A stretch of 64,000 nucleotides of DNA from Paucisalibacillus globulus DSM 18846 (GCF_000482485.1 NZ_AXVK01000015.1:62001-126000), one strand, 5' to 3'; shown: positions 47,056 to 56,490, numbered from the stretch's first letter. Notes: a model not told the origin generated them from the sequence alone. Numbers and translations: made by a program.

Positions 47056-47475
47056 TTAAATATAAAACATATACCCGTCCAGTTGATCGTCTTTTTCATG
47101 ATTAATCAAATCTTCCAAAGTGGTTGTATCTAAAACCTCTTTAACTGCTGCCGTAACACGTCTCCAAAGAGCTTGCTTTGCAGGTTCTTCATCTTCAATT
47201 CCCTCAACTAGTGCAATTGGTCCCTCTAATACACGGATAATATCACCTGCACTAATTTCCTTTGGTTCTACAGGTAATATGTAGCCACCGTAAGCTCCAC
47301 GAATGCTTTTTATTAATCCTGCATTTCTTAATGGTGCAGCTAGTTGTTCTAAATAATGTTCAGATAGACTATTTTCTCTTGCGATTGTTTTTAATGGAAT
47401 TGGACCTTCCCCATAATTACGTGCTAATTCAATCATAATGGTTAGCCCATAACGGCCTTTAGTAGATATTTTCAT
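47056..47475 (-). CDS. cymR: CymR, Rrf2-family master regulator of cysteine metabolism
   Basis: A 139-residue winged-helix repressor. The Rrf2 HTH is MKISTKGRYGLTIMIELARNYG followed by IPLKTIARENSLSEHYLEQLAAPLRNAGLIKSIRGAYGGY. It lacks the three-cysteine iron-sulfur ligand set of IscR, as expected for CymR, which senses cysteine through CysK. AGGAGAT precedes the ATG at 47475; upstream in-frame codons lack a site. It heads the cymR-desulfurase-mnmA-TPR-recD2 series and is divergent from rarA across a GC-rich repeat. Confidence 0.93.
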   Translation of the reverse strand: MKISTKGRYGLTIMIELARNYGEGPIPLKTIARENSLSEHYLEQLAAPLRNAGLIKSIRGAYGGYILPVEPKEISAGDIIRVLEGPIALVEGIEDEEPAKQALWRRVTAAVKEVLDTTTLEDLINHEKDDQLDGYMFYI

Positions 47476-47504
47476 AACAAATCTCCTCTTGTCCTTAGAA
47501 AAGC

Positions 47505-47705
47505 GCACGGCGTCCTTTTTGCGACGTACGGACTGCGCCTGGCCATGCCAGGTGGGTCAACGTTGCTACGCAAAGTAGCGATCTTAGTTGACCATTCCTA
47601 CCGTAGGAGATAAAGGAAACACGACGACCGAATGGGAGTCGATGTTGACTTATCGCACGTAGGTGATGGAAGTCACGCTAGTCGCAGGCGCCCGGAGCTA
47701 GACAT
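47505..47705. repeat. GC-rich structured dispersed repeat between cymR and rarA
   Basis: About 200 bp, much richer in GC than its surroundings and highly structured: CCTGG/CCAGG hairpin near 47538-47552, a long-range stem GGTCAAC/GTTGACC (47555-47561 with 47587-47593) enclosing GCTAC/GTAGC, and CCTACCGTAGG (47598-47608). It ends in GGCGCCCGGAGCTAGAC. From memory this resembles a repeat scattered in Oceanobacillus/Virgibacillus-type genomes; only one copy occurs here. No coding potential supported. Confidence 0.6.
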
Positions 47706-47877
47706 CTTTGAATTTGTACATAAAACTAACGTATTTTTTCTATATTAACTATACCATTATTACCGCTAACTTTAAAATACATGGTATTATAGCATGAAGT
47801 TAGTCTTCTTGCATTTTTTATAAATCAAGCTTAGGCTAAGAATACCAAACTATTATTTTATTCAAAGGTTGATGAAA

Positions 47878-49161
47878 ATGAAACAAAAACCACTTGCCTA
47901 CCGTATGAGACCGAATCATATCCATGAAATCATTGGACAGGAACATTTAGTTGGTGAAGGAAAAATATTAAATCGAATGGTGCAGGCAGAAAGCCTAGCA
48001 TCTATGATTTTGTATGGTCCCCCAGGTACTGGAAAAACATCCATGGCGACTGCATTAGCAAAAAGTCTCCATTTACAAGTTCGTTTATTAAATGCTGTAG
48101 TTGATAAGAAAAAAGATATGGAAATCGTTGTGGAAGAAGCTAAGATGTCTGGTAACATAGTATTAATACTAGATGAAGTACACCGACTGGATAAAGCAAA
48201 ACAGGACTTTCTCTTGCCTCATTTAGAAAGTAATCTGATTACATTAATCGGTTGTACGACTAGCAACCCTTACCATGCAATAAACCCCGCAATCAGAAGT
48301 CGTTGTCACATTTTCGAATTACATTCGTTAAATCCAAGTGATGTTCGACATGCAATTATGAGGGCACTAACAGACGAGAAAAACGGCTATGGTGATCAAA
48401 ACATACATGTTACTGAGGAAGCATTAGACCATTTTTCAGGTAGTTCAGGTGGTGACATGCGTTCAGCATTGAATGGGATTGAATTAGCTGTAGCATCCAC
48501 ACCCAAAAATGATAATAATGAGATTTTTATAGATTTAGCGGTTGCCGAGGAGTGTATGCAACGAAAAAGCTTTTCCCATGATAAAAACGGAGATGCCCAT
48601 TATGATGTTATTTCCGCTTTTCAAAAATCCATACGAGGTAGTGATGTCGATGCTGCGCTTCATTATTTAGGTAGGTTAATCGAAGCAGGTGACCTAGATT
48701 CCATTGCTAGAAGAATGATTGTTATTGCGTATGAAGATATTGGACTTGCGAATCCACAAGCAGGACCACGTGCAATTTCCGCCGTTCAAGCTGCTGAAAG
48801 ATTAGGTTTCCCTGAAGCAAGAATACCATTAGCTGTAGCTATCATTGAGCTGTGTTTATCACCAAAATCAAACACAGCATATTCAGCTCTAGACTCTGCA
48901 TTAGTGGATATTCGTAGTGGTAAAAGTGGAGATATTCCAAATCATCTTAAAGATTCCCATTACCAAGGAGCGAAAGCACTAGGACGAGGCATAGAATATA
49001 AATACCCACATGATTATCCAGGTGGCTGGATTTACCAACAATATCTACCGGATACGATTAAAAATAAACAATACTATCAACCAAAGAACACCGGAAAGTT
49101 TGAACAAGCAATGAAGCAAGTATATGAAAAAATTCTAAAAGAGAAAAAGATTAATAAATAA
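47878..49161 (+). CDS. rarA: RarA, replication-associated recombination protein A (MgsA/WRNIP1 family)
   Basis: An AAA+ ATPase of 427 residues acting at stalled replication forks. N-terminal RPNHIHEIIGQEHLVGEG, Walker A YGPPGTGKTSMA (about 45-56), Walker B LILDEVHRLD, sensor GCTTSNPYHAINPA, arginine finger SRCHIFELHSL and the C-terminal tetramerisation domain (EDIGLANPQAG, HDYPGGWIYQQYLP). Three starts are possible; the ATG at 47878 is 9 nt from AAAGG and starts the conserved region, so I use it. Divergent from cymR. Confidence 0.95.
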   Translation: MKQKPLAYRMRPNHIHEIIGQEHLVGEGKILNRMVQAESLASMILYGPPGTGKTSMATALAKSLHLQVRLLNAVVDKKKDMEIVVEEAKMSGNIVLILDEVHRLDKAKQDFLLPHLESNLITLIGCTTSNPYHAINPAIRSRCHIFELHSLNPSDVRHAIMRALTDEKNGYGDQNIHVTEEALDHFSGSSGGDMRSALNGIELAVASTPKNDNNEIFIDLAVAEECMQRKSFSHDKNGDAHYDVISAFQKSIRGSDVDAALHYLGRLIEAGDLDSIARRMIVIAYEDIGLANPQAGPRAISAVQAAERLGFPEARIPLAVAIIELCLSPKSNTAYSALDSALVDIRSGKSGDIPNHLKDSHYQGAKALGRGIEYKYPHDYPGGWIYQQYLPDTIKNKQYYQPKNTGKFEQAMKQVYEKILKEKKINK

Positions 49162-49175
49162 AAAGGACTAATACT

Positions 49176-49203
49176 AGGCATCCCATTACTGGGGTGCCTT
49201 TTA
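49176..49203 (+). terminator. Terminator of rarA
   Basis: AGGCATCCC and GGGGTGCCT pair (one G-T) around 6 nt and end in TTTT. It is 15 nt after the rarA stop. Confidence 0.85.
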
Positions 49204-49427
49204 AATTAGGAGTACTAACGAATCATTAATCAAAGACACAAAATTTAATTTTGTCATAACGTATAAAAAGTTTCTCTCCCGTCAAAACTATTGAAAATGG
49301 AACAATGACCTGAAAAGTCACTTCTAAAACTGTTTATCTAATGAACTGACTTTTTATCAACACAATTTACTAGTTAAAATCTATAGTTTTGATTAGGTTG
49401 TTACTTGAAAAAGGAGATGAAACATAC

Positions 49428-50099
49428 ATGACAAAAGTTAGACAAGATGCTTGGTCACATGAAGATGACCTGTTACTTGCTGAAACAGTACTGCGTCATA
49501 TTCGTGAAGGAAGTACACAATTAAATGCATTTGAAGAAGTTGGCGATAAATTAAATCGTACTTCTGCGGCATGTGGATTTAGGTGGAATGCTGAAATCCG
49601 AAAAAAATATATTAGTGCTATAGACCTTGCTAAAAGACAACGTAAAGAAAAGAAACGTGCCATTGAAAAAGCTAGGAAAGTTACAAGACCATCTGTTGTG
49701 GCATTTCAACCTAGCTACGAAACCATTAATAACGAGGGGTCTGATAGAAGCACTGACGTTACACAGGTTCAGCCTTCAACAATTACATTAGAAACCGTTA
49801 TTCAGTTTCTAACTCAACTCAAAAGAGACTATTATGCTTCTAATCAATCAAAAGTTTCATTGGATCACGCACAAAAAGAGAATACAATGTTAAAAGAACA
49901 GATTACTAAACTTGAAAAGCAACTTTCTGATACGGAACAGGAGCTTGTTACTATTCAAGAAGATTACAAGGTATTTGTGCAAATTATGGATCGCGCTAGA
50001 AAAATGACCGTACTAGAAGATCAGGGATCATTTAAAGCACCAGCATTTCGCATGGATAAAAATGGAAATTTGGAGCAAATCGCACAAGGTTCTAATTAA
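49428..50099 (+). CDS. rsfA: RsfA-family prespore-specific transcriptional regulator
   Basis: A 223-residue DNA-binding protein. The first 80 residues are a Myb/SANT-like domain: VRQDAWSHEDDLLLAETVL, HIREGSTQLNAFEEVG and RTSAACGFRWNAEIRKKY, very close to B. subtilis RsfA (and its paralogue YlbO). A low-complexity spacer and a C-terminal coiled coil (about 150-200, KENTMLKEQITKLEKQL) follow. RsfA modulates SigF-dependent gene expression in the forespore. AAGGAGAT precedes the ATG at 49428; the frame extends upstream without support. Its own SigF promoter is expected but not identified in the 260-nt gap. Confidence 0.9.
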   Translation: MTKVRQDAWSHEDDLLLAETVLRHIREGSTQLNAFEEVGDKLNRTSAACGFRWNAEIRKKYISAIDLAKRQRKEKKRAIEKARKVTRPSVVAFQPSYETINNEGSDRSTDVTQVQPSTITLETVIQFLTQLKRDYYASNQSKVSLDHAQKENTMLKEQITKLEKQLSDTEQELVTIQEDYKVFVQIMDRARKMTVLEDQGSFKAPAFRMDKNGNLEQIAQGSN

Positions 50100-50105
50100 T
50101 TTTTA

Positions 50106-50140
50106 AAGGTGTCTTGGAAAATTCCTGAGACATCTTTTTT
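50106..50140 (+). terminator. Terminator of rsfA
   Basis: AGGTGTCT pairs with AGACATCT and an inner GGAAAATTCC closes the loop; six T follow. Located 7 nt after the rsfA stop. Confidence 0.88.
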
Positions 50141-50147
50141 ATTAAAC

Positions 50148-50190
50148 ATAAATAGGCCAGAGTCTACGATGAATAGAATCTGGCCTTTAG
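50148..50190 (-). terminator. Terminator of the 6S RNA gene
   Basis: AGGCCAGA and TCTGGCCT (50154-50161 and 50179-50186) pair; on the minus strand the stem is followed by ATTTATG. It lies just past the closing stem of the 6S RNA. Confidence 0.7.
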
Positions 50191-50204
50191 TTGTTCTATG
50201 TATA

Positions 50205-50386
50205 TCATCAATCCCAATTATGCCGTCTATAGTAAGTTTTGATCCCCGCTCCTTGCAGGTGGGTGCCTTGTTTCGAATATTATACGTCCTCTTGTATGAG
50301 GCATGCATGCCAATCGAAAACAATCAGGCTCCCTCTTTTAAACTGTTCGGTCAAAACGTATGTTATAGACTAACATATCAGGATTG
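50205..50386 (-). ncRNA. ssrS: 6S RNA
   Basis: A structured RNA that binds SigA-RNA polymerase and mimics an open promoter. On the minus strand it begins near ATCCTGATATGTTAG and ends with TATAGACGGCATAATTGGGAT, which pair to close the molecule. In between are the hallmark segments of Bacillus 6S-1 RNA: AAGAGGGAGCC, GGCATGCATGCCTCATAC and ATTCGAAACAAGGCACCCACC, the last two forming the hairpin arm near the central bubble. The length of about 182 nt fits. It is downstream of aspS on the same strand, the same place as bsrA in B. subtilis. Exact ends are estimated. Confidence 0.9.
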
Positions 50387-50505
50387 ATTTATTTAAAGTA
50401 ATCTTTGTTTGTAAAATAATCTTAACACATAAACCCGAGTCCACTCAATATCCTTTTTGTGAAGAGTTGATTACAATTGTTACAGATAATCGACATCAGT
50501 TAATT

Positions 50506-52272
50506 TTAGTCATTTTTTTGGTTTAACTGAATAGATAGTTCTGTTAGCTGTGCTTCACTTACTTCACTTGGTGCAGCTGTTAAAAGATCTGATGCTGATG
50601 CTGTTTTCGGGAATAAAATGGTATCGCGTAAGTTACTTCTACCCGTTAATAGCATGACAATACGATCCAATCCAAGGGCAATTCCACCATGTGGTGGGGC
50701 ACCATATTCTAAAGCTTCTAGTAAGAACCCAAATTGTTCCTCTGCTTCTTCCTCAGTAAATCCTAGTACTTTAAACATTTCATTCTGCACTTCTCGTTTA
50801 TAGATACGGATGGACCCTCCACCTAATTCATATCCATTTAATACAAGGTCATAAGCGTTGGCACGAACACTTCCAGGATCAGTAGATAATTTTTCAAAGT
50901 CTTCTTCAAAAGGCATGGTAAATGGATGGTGAGCTGCAAAATAGCGCCCTAGCTCTTCATCATACTCTAATAGTGGCCAATCTGTTACCCATAAGAAATT
51001 AAATTTGCTTTCATCGATTAATCCAAGCTCTTTACCTAGTTTTAATCTTAATGCACCGAGACTGTCATATACCACAGATGTTTTATCTGCAACAAATAAT
51101 AATAAGTCCCCATCTTCCGTATTTGCACGTTCTGATAGTCCTTGTTTCTCGTCATCAGTAATGAACTTTGCAATCGGACCTTTTAATTCGTCGCCTTCTA
51201 CTTTTAGCCAAGCTAAACCTTTTGCTCCATAAACTTTTACATATTCTGTTAATTTATCAATGTCTTTACGTGAAAAGTTAGCTGCTGCTCCCTTAACATT
51301 TAATAGCGCAACATTTCCGCCACTTTCAATGGCACTTTGGAATACTTTAAAGTCAGAGTTAGCTAAACAATCTGCTACGTGGATTAGCTCTAGCTCAAAA
51401 CGAGTATCTGGTTTATCTGAACCATAACGATCCATTGCTTCTTGATACGGCATACGCTGTAATGGAAGCTCAACTTCAACATTATTTACCTCTTTCATAA
51501 CTTGCTGCATCATGTGCTCTGTCATGGTCATAATTTCATCACTAGTCATGAAGGATGTCTCAATATCAATTTGCGTAAATTCTGGTTGGCGGTCTGCGCG
51601 TAAGTCTTCATCGCGGAAGCAACGTGCTATTTGATAATACTTTTCAAACCCACTCATCATAATTAACTGTTTAAATAACTGTGGAGACTGTGGTAATGCA
51701 TAGAACTCACCTGGATGAACTCGACTAGGAACTAAATAGTCACGAGCTCCCTCTGGTGTACTTTTCGTTAATATCGGTGTCTCCATTTCTAAGAAACCAT
51801 CATTATTTAAATAATTCCGGACTACTTGTGTGATTTGATGACGCTTTTTAAATGTTTCTTGAAGTGGAGCACGTCTCAAATCAATATAACGATATTTCAA
51901 ACGCAAATCTTCCGAAACATCTGTTTCATCTTGTATTAGAAATGGCGGGTTTTTCGATTTATTTAGTACATTTATTTCATCAGCAATAACTTCCACTTTA
52001 CCGGTTTCCATTAGTGGGTTAATGGTATTCTCATCACGTAACACAACCATTCCCTTTACTTCAATAACGTATTCACTACGAACATTTTCTGCTACCGCTA
52101 ATGCTTCTTCATGCTTAGGATTAAATACAACTTGAATAATACCTGATTTATCACGAAGGTCGATAAAAATTAATCCACCTAAATCACGTCGTTTTTGTAC
52201 CCAACCTTTTAGTAGAATTTCCTTTTCAACATCTGATTCCCGAATCATTCCGGCAAGTACTCTCTCACTCAT
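50506..52272 (-). CDS. aspS: Aspartyl-tRNA synthetase
   Basis: A 588-residue class IIb enzyme charging tRNA-Asp (possibly also tRNA-Asn, depending on GatCAB). N-terminal OB fold ([25 protein letters not shown]), motif 2 in [20 protein letters not shown], the bacterial GAD insert (about 280-420), and motif 3 in [15 protein letters not shown]. It follows hisS by one nucleotide-scale gap and shares its T-box. A start at ATG 52272 is supported by AGGAGG upstream. Confidence 0.97.
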   Translation of the reverse strand: MSERVLAGMIRESDVEKEILLKGWVQKRRDLGGLIFIDLRDKSGIIQVVFNPKHEEALAVAENVRSEYVIEVKGMVVLRDENTINPLMETGKVEVIADEINVLNKSKNPPFLIQDETDVSEDLRLKYRYIDLRRAPLQETFKKRHQITQVVRNYLNNDGFLEMETPILTKSTPEGARDYLVPSRVHPGEFYALPQSPQLFKQLIMMSGFEKYYQIARCFRDEDLRADRQPEFTQIDIETSFMTSDEIMTMTEHMMQQVMKEVNNVEVELPLQRMPYQEAMDRYGSDKPDTRFELELIHVADCLANSDFKVFQSAIESGGNVALLNVKGAAANFSRKDIDKLTEYVKVYGAKGLAWLKVEGDELKGPIAKFITDDEKQGLSERANTEDGDLLLFVADKTSVVYDSLGALRLKLGKELGLIDESKFNFLWVTDWPLLEYDEELGRYFAAHHPFTMPFEEDFEKLSTDPGSVRANAYDLVLNGYELGGGSIRIYKREVQNEMFKVLGFTEEEAEEQFGFLLEALEYGAPPHGGIALGLDRIVMLLTGRSNLRDTILFPKTASASDLLTAAPSEVSEAQLTELSIQLNQKND

Positions 52273-52273
52273 A

Positions 52274-53554
52274 CTATTTTCCTCCTAGTAGCTTTTCCTT
52301 CATTGTGTTTATTAATTGATTTAGAGGAACTTCAACTTGTTCACCCGTTGCCATCTCCTTAACGTTAATCACTTGCTTTTGTAATTCATCTTCTCCAAGA
52401 ACTAAGACATATTTTGCCTTATAGCGGTCAGCGGCTTTAAATTGCGCTTTTACCTTTCTACCTTGGTAATCTTGATCTACTTGAATACCATGTTGGCGAA
52501 GCTCGTGTACTAATCGTACTGCTTCTTTTTTAGATCCTTCTCCTAGTGAAACTAAGAAACAGTCAAGCCCATCTTCTAATGGAATATCAACATTCTCCGC
52601 TTCTAGTGCCATTAACAATCGTTCAATACCCATTCCGAACCCAATCCCAGGTGTTGTAGGGCCACCCAGTTCTTCTACTAGACCGTTATATCTACCACCA
52701 CCACAAAGGGTTGTAATTGCTCCAAATCCTTTTGCCTCACTCATAATCTCAAATGCTGTATGATTATAATAATCAAGTCCACGTACTAGATTTGGATCCA
52801 CTTCATATGGGATTCCCATTAAATCTAAATAGCTTTTAACTTGTTCAAAGTATTCTTTTGATTCCTCATTCAGAAAATCTAAAATAGACGGTGCTGTATT
52901 CATGGAAGGGTGATTACGGTCCACTTTACAATCAAGTACCCTCATTGGATTTTGTTCTAGTCTTGATTGACAATCCTTACATAATTCATCTTTATGAGGG
53001 GTAAAGTGCTTAATCAAAGCATCTCTGTGATTTGTTCTACTTTCAACGTCACCTAGTGAATTTATTACTAGTTTTAAAGATGATAGTCCTAACTGTTTGT
53101 AAACAGTCATCGCTAAATCAATTACCTCTGCATCGACAGCAGGATCAGCACTACCCAAAACTTCTACACCGAATTGATTTAACTGACGCATTCTCCCTTG
53201 CTGTGGTCTTTCATAGCGAAACATTTGAGCAAAGTAGTAAAGCTTCACCGGTTGACTTGGTTCCCCATATAATTTATTTTGAACAAATGCCCTAGCCACA
53301 GAAGCTGTACCTTCAGGACGTAATGTTAAACTTCTTCCACCACGGTCCTCAAATGTGTACATTTCCTTTTGAACAATGTCTGTAGTATCTCCAACCCCAC
53401 GTGCAAAAACTTCTGTATGCTCAAATAATGGTGTGCGAATTTCTTCATAATGGAAGTTATCGCAAATTCCTTTAATATTACTTTCAACGTACTGCCACTT
53501 TCTAGCATCCTTTGGTAGAATGTCAGCTGTACCCCTAGGTGCCTTAATTTCCAT
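52274..53554 (-). CDS. hisS: Histidyl-tRNA synthetase
   Basis: A 426-residue class IIa enzyme. [17 protein letters not shown] at the start, motif 2 [22 protein letters not shown], the histidine-specific [14 protein letters not shown] and [11 protein letters not shown], motif 3 [14 protein letters not shown], and a C-terminal anticodon-binding domain. GGAGGAGT precedes the ATG. It is directly upstream of aspS and controlled by the T-box at 53597-53868. Confidence 0.97.
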   Translation of the reverse strand: MEIKAPRGTADILPKDARKWQYVESNIKGICDNFHYEEIRTPLFEHTEVFARGVGDTTDIVQKEMYTFEDRGGRSLTLRPEGTASVARAFVQNKLYGEPSQPVKLYYFAQMFRYERPQQGRMRQLNQFGVEVLGSADPAVDAEVIDLAMTVYKQLGLSSLKLVINSLGDVESRTNHRDALIKHFTPHKDELCKDCQSRLEQNPMRVLDCKVDRNHPSMNTAPSILDFLNEESKEYFEQVKSYLDLMGIPYEVDPNLVRGLDYYNHTAFEIMSEAKGFGAITTLCGGGRYNGLVEELGGPTTPGIGFGMGIERLLMALEAENVDIPLEDGLDCFLVSLGEGSKKEAVRLVHELRQHGIQVDQDYQGRKVKAQFKAADRYKAKYVLVLGEDELQKQVINVKEMATGEQVEVPLNQLINTMKEKLLGGK

Positions 53555-53596
53555 TCTTTACTCCTCCTTTTATTATGTAAATGAACGTAAAAACAA

Positions 53597-53868
53597 CAAA
53601 AAACTCCCATCCCTAAAAAAAAGGGACGAGAGTAACCCGCGTTGCCACCCTAGTTGATGCAAATTGTGCATCCACCTTTCACAGTTAACGCCTGCAAAAC
53701 GTCTATATTTACTAAGAAATCCGTTCAATATAGATCCTAAGGAATGTCTTTTACCAGATTGTTATGCAAAATGCTTACAGCCTAAGGCATTTTGTCTCTG
53801 TACATACATACTCTAGCTACTTTTTCCCTCATCGGAGTTTCATATAATTCGTTCATCATACGTGAATG
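53597..53868 (-). promoter_or_regulatory. T-box riboswitch for hisS-aspS, specifier GAC (Asp)
   Basis: The minus strand contains the T-box AGGGTGGCAACGCGGG (53636-53651) and a terminator hairpin (ACTC..GTCCC pairing with GGGATGGGAGT, then a T run, 53597-53632). In Stem I, pairs GGAA/TTCC and CTAG/CTGG flank a loop with AGTA on the 5' side and GAC on the 3' side (53748-53746). GAC is an aspartate codon, so the operon would respond to uncharged tRNA-Asp although hisS comes first; this agrees with what is known of hisS-aspS leaders in Bacillales. Confidence 0.93.
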
Positions 53869-53874
53869 AATATT

Positions 53875-53903
53875 ATCATAATGTTTCAGAAGTAGAATGT
53901 CAA
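53875..53903 (-). promoter_or_regulatory. SigA promoter of the hisS T-box transcript
   Basis: Minus-strand TTGACA (53903-53898, perfect) and TATGAT (53880-53875, 5 of 6) are separated by 17 bp. The TGA stop codon of the small HTH gene is part of the -35 hexamer. The predicted start is near 53868. Confidence 0.9.
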
Positions 53904-54073
53904 GTACGATTAATTTTTTTCTTTAAAGCTTTTACCTCTCCTAATGAAATACCAAGTTCTTGTGCAATTTCCATATGCCCTGACGAGTCTTGCATTTCAA
54001 TAAAGCGATGTAAATTCACCCCAAAAATATCTCGGTTATTATGGGAACTCCAATGTTTTTCATTCATTCTCAC
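53900..54073 (-). CDS. Small helix-turn-helix protein, 57 residues
   Basis: A GTG-started peptide with AGGAGG 8 nt upstream. It reads M(V)RMNEKHWSSHNNRDIFG, then an HTH-like segment GHMEIAQELGISLGEVKALKKKINRT, with the pattern of a sigma region 4 or transposase-type helix-turn-helix. It resembles small conserved proteins located next to hisS in Bacillales, so I think it is real, but the function is not known. Its stop codon is embedded in the hisS -35 box. A MITE-like element lies just upstream. Confidence 0.75.
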   Translation of the reverse strand: MRMNEKHWSSHNNRDIFGVNLHRFIEMQDSSGHMEIAQELGISLGEVKALKKKINRT

Positions 54074-54133
54074 AGTATTAGCCTCCTATTTTATAATCAA
54101 CATTTTTTGTTTAATTAGTTACTATTTGATTAG

Positions 54134-54548
54134 ACTGTGCGGTAACTATTGTTTAACTTCGGCTATGATTTTAATAAAGGTAACTGCTAAGATACCACTC
54201 CGGCAGAATACTTCGCTTTCCACGGGCACGGCCTCAGCCTCCTCGCGGAAAGAGCACCGCTGCGGGGGTCTTCGGACACGTGCTATTCCCGTAGGACAAA
54301 TGTTTTCGGTGGGGCGAGTAATCGCAGTCCCAAGGAAAGCTTCGGCAGCATGACATCGCACGAAGAAAATTGATTTTTATTTTCGAGGAGTCTCCGTATT
54401 CTGCCTGTGTTAGTTAGAACTTCCGATTTATGGATTGTTTGTAACGCATTTTTTAGTAATTTAGAACAATAATTCTAATTCACTATCAGCGGAGTGTATT
54501 TCCCCCGCGGGTTCGTTGCTCAGCAAAAATAATTAGTTATCGCACAGC
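54134..54548. mobile_element. MITE-like GC-rich repeat element, copy B (with insertion)
   Basis: 415 bp with terminal inverted repeats ACTGTGCGGTAACTAT and (right end, reversed) GCTGTGCGATAACTAA, 14 of 16 matches. Its left module (54202-54405, ends GGCAGAATAC/GTATTCTGCC) is nearly identical to that of copy A at 35734-35843 but is split by an ~89-bp insertion (54297-54385) flanked by a duplicated AGGA. Its right module is reduced to a short remnant around 54490-54530. No coding function supported. Confidence 0.78.
54297..54385. repeat. Insertion inside MITE-like copy B
   Basis: Sequence absent from copy A. It sits between two copies of AGGA, of which copy A has one, so it looks like an insertion with a 4-bp target duplication. 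It is about 89 bp, GC-rich in the middle, begins CAAATGTTTTCGG and ends TTTATTTTCG. Confidence 0.55.
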
Positions 54549-54695
54549 TTCCATCTTCTATTCATTAATTCCATCTGTGCTAAATTAACAGTAATCTTTA
54601 GAAAATGTTTTTTTCATAAGACTAGCTTTGCCTATTTCGACAATATTTATTAGAATAGAAAAGAAATAGTTATTGATGAATTAGGAGGAAGTCTT

Positions 54696-55802
54696 TTGCG
54701 AAAAAGAAAAATATTGGTAATAATGCTTTGTCTGGCACTTGTTGGTTGGAATTATCCGATAACTGCTAGTACAAATGAAGTTGTCATTAACGAAGATAAT
54801 TTAAATCTGAGGAGTGGCCCTGGTACTAATTACGAAAATTTAGGACAAGTACATAAGGGTGATATATATACAAAAGTTGGGGAACAATCAGGATGGGTTG
54901 AAATACAATTAGAGGGGTTTACAGCATGGGTATCCTCTGAATTTGTATCAAAACAAGAAGATTTCTCTGATACGACAGTTCCAACCAATAATAAAGATTC
55001 AACTGATACCGACACAGTAACAGATTCAACCAATACAGAAGAAAGTACTGTACAAAAAACAATTAAAATACCTTACAACAAAACACAAATTCGTAATGGT
55101 CCCTCTACTGAACATGATATAATAAACTTGGTAAAAGAGGGTGAAGAACTTCAGGTTATAGGGGAAACTGATAAATGGTTTAAAGTAAAGCTAGATGATT
55201 CTGAAGGATATGTTTTCAAAGAATTAGTAGATGAAAGCAACGAAGAATTAACCGACGGGGTAAAAGGAAAAACAATAGTTATTGATCCTGGCCATGGCGG
55301 TGATGATTCTGGCGCATTAGGCAATAATGGCATTTATGAAAAAGATTTAACATATAAGACTGCGGATATATTAGCACAGGAACTCATTCTGCTCGGTGCT
55401 GAAGTTATTATGACAAGAGATCAGGAGACATTCGTGACGCTTGAAAGTAGAGCAACACTTTCCAACGTTGAAAATGCAGATGCTTTTATTAGCTTACACT
55501 ACAATAGTGTACCTGATTTACCAAATGTGACTGGAATTGGTACATATTACCACCAGGAACAATACGAGCCCTTGGCTAATTACATTCAAGAAGAAATTAT
55601 TAAGGAGTCAGGCGATCGTGATCGTGGAGTAGATTTCGGTGATTTCCAAGTTATTCGTCAAAATTTAATGCCATCTGTTTTAATAGAACTTGGCTTTATA
55701 TCGAATCCCGAAATTGAACAATTATTATTAACAAATGTTTATCAAGAAAAGCTAGTTTCAGGTATTGTTAATGGTTTACAGCGTTATTTCTCCATTCAAT
55801 AA
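54696..55802 (+). CDS. SH3b-containing N-acetylmuramoyl-L-alanine amidase (YrvJ-like)
   Basis: A secreted cell-wall hydrolase of 368 residues. Signal peptide (RKRKILVIMLCLALVGW then ITAS), two bacterial SH3 domains (about 28-88 with NLNLRSGPGTNYENLGQVHKG, and about 118-180 with TQIRNGPSTEHDIINLV), separated by a Thr/Asp-rich linker, and an Amidase_3 domain (about 188-366) with zinc ligands in VIDPGHGGDDSGA (His), the Glu of NGIYEKDL and the SLHYNS histidine, plus the catalytic VLIELGFISN. The start is TTG with AGGAGG 8 nt upstream. It is convergent with dtd. Confidence 0.9.
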   Translation: MRKRKILVIMLCLALVGWNYPITASTNEVVINEDNLNLRSGPGTNYENLGQVHKGDIYTKVGEQSGWVEIQLEGFTAWVSSEFVSKQEDFSDTTVPTNNKDSTDTDTVTDSTNTEESTVQKTIKIPYNKTQIRNGPSTEHDIINLVKEGEELQVIGETDKWFKVKLDDSEGYVFKELVDESNEELTDGVKGKTIVIDPGHGGDDSGALGNNGIYEKDLTYKTADILAQELILLGAEVIMTRDQETFVTLESRATLSNVENADAFISLHYNSVPDLPNVTGIGTYYHQEQYEPLANYIQEEIIKESGDRDRGVDFGDFQVIRQNLMPSVLIELGFISNPEIEQLLLTNVYQEKLVSGIVNGLQRYFSIQ

Positions 55803-55868
55803 TCTAAAATAGTGACATATCTGGTTCATTACTAACCATAATCCTGTTTTCAAATTTAAAATCAAAAA

Positions 55869-55910
55869 GCATCCCAAAAGTTAGATTTTTTACTCTAACT
55901 TTTGGGATGC
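55869..55910 (-). terminator. Terminator of the relA-dtd transcript
   Basis: A perfect 17-bp stem (55869-55885 with 55894-55910) and an 8-nt loop. On the minus strand it continues TTTTTGATTTT, so it ends the dtd side; on the plus strand no T run follows, but it may still slow the amidase transcript. Confidence 0.88.
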
Positions 55911-56019
55911 AGCACTATTCAGGTGACTTTTTTGGATTTGTCCTAGTAACCAAGCTGATTCAGTTACTTTTTTTAAAAAAGCGACCATCTAATTGATGAT
56001 CATTATTATACTAATATGC

Positions 56020-56466
56020 TCATCTATCTTTACTATCTAAAATTAAAGTAACCGGTCCAACGTTTGTCAGCATAACATCCATCATCGCACCAAATTTTCC
56101 AGTCTCTACTATTACTCCTTCCGTACGGATCAAATCATTAAATTGCTCATACAGGTCATTTGCCTTGTCAGGTTTCGCTGCTTGCATGAAGTTCGGTCTT
56201 CTACCTTTTCTTGTATCTCCATACAACGTGAATTGTGAGACAGATAGGATTTCACCGTCCACATCTTTTAAAGATAAGTTCATTTTTTCGTTTTCATCTT
56301 CAAAAATACGTAAATTAACGATTTTATTAACTAGATATTTTGCATCATCTATTGTATCTTCATGAGTAACTCCTAATAATACTACAAATCCATTAGAAAT
56401 TTTACCAACCACATCTTTATTAACGGTAACCGATGCATTTATTGCACGTTGAACAACAGCCCTCAT
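56020..56466 (-). CDS. dtd: D-aminoacyl-tRNA deacylase
   Basis: Removes D-amino acids (and glycine from tRNA-Ala) from mischarged tRNAs. 148 residues: [15 protein letters not shown], the active-site motif [17 protein letters not shown] with the SQxT threonine, and the cross-subunit Gly-cisPro motif seen as NVGPVTL near the C-terminus. AAAAGGAG precedes the ATG. It lies just past a hairpin that follows relA, so it is transcribed by read-through or its own promoter. Confidence 0.95.
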   Translation of the reverse strand: MRAVVQRAINASVTVNKDVVGKISNGFVVLLGVTHEDTIDDAKYLVNKIVNLRIFEDENEKMNLSLKDVDGEILSVSQFTLYGDTRKGRRPNFMQAAKPDKANDLYEQFNDLIRTEGVIVETGKFGAMMDVMLTNVGPVTLILDSKDR

Positions 56467-56490
56467 TCAAAAAACTCCTTTTCAATATGT

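Noticed and set aside
50096-50387. 75- and 92-codon frames next to rsfA
   Set aside because: The DNA is explained by the rsfA terminator, the 6S RNA and its terminator.
53862-54353. 163-codon plus-strand frame across the small HTH gene and MITE-like copy B
   Set aside because: It runs antisense through the HTH gene and then through the GC-rich repeat, where stop codons are rare. No ribosome binding site or family match.
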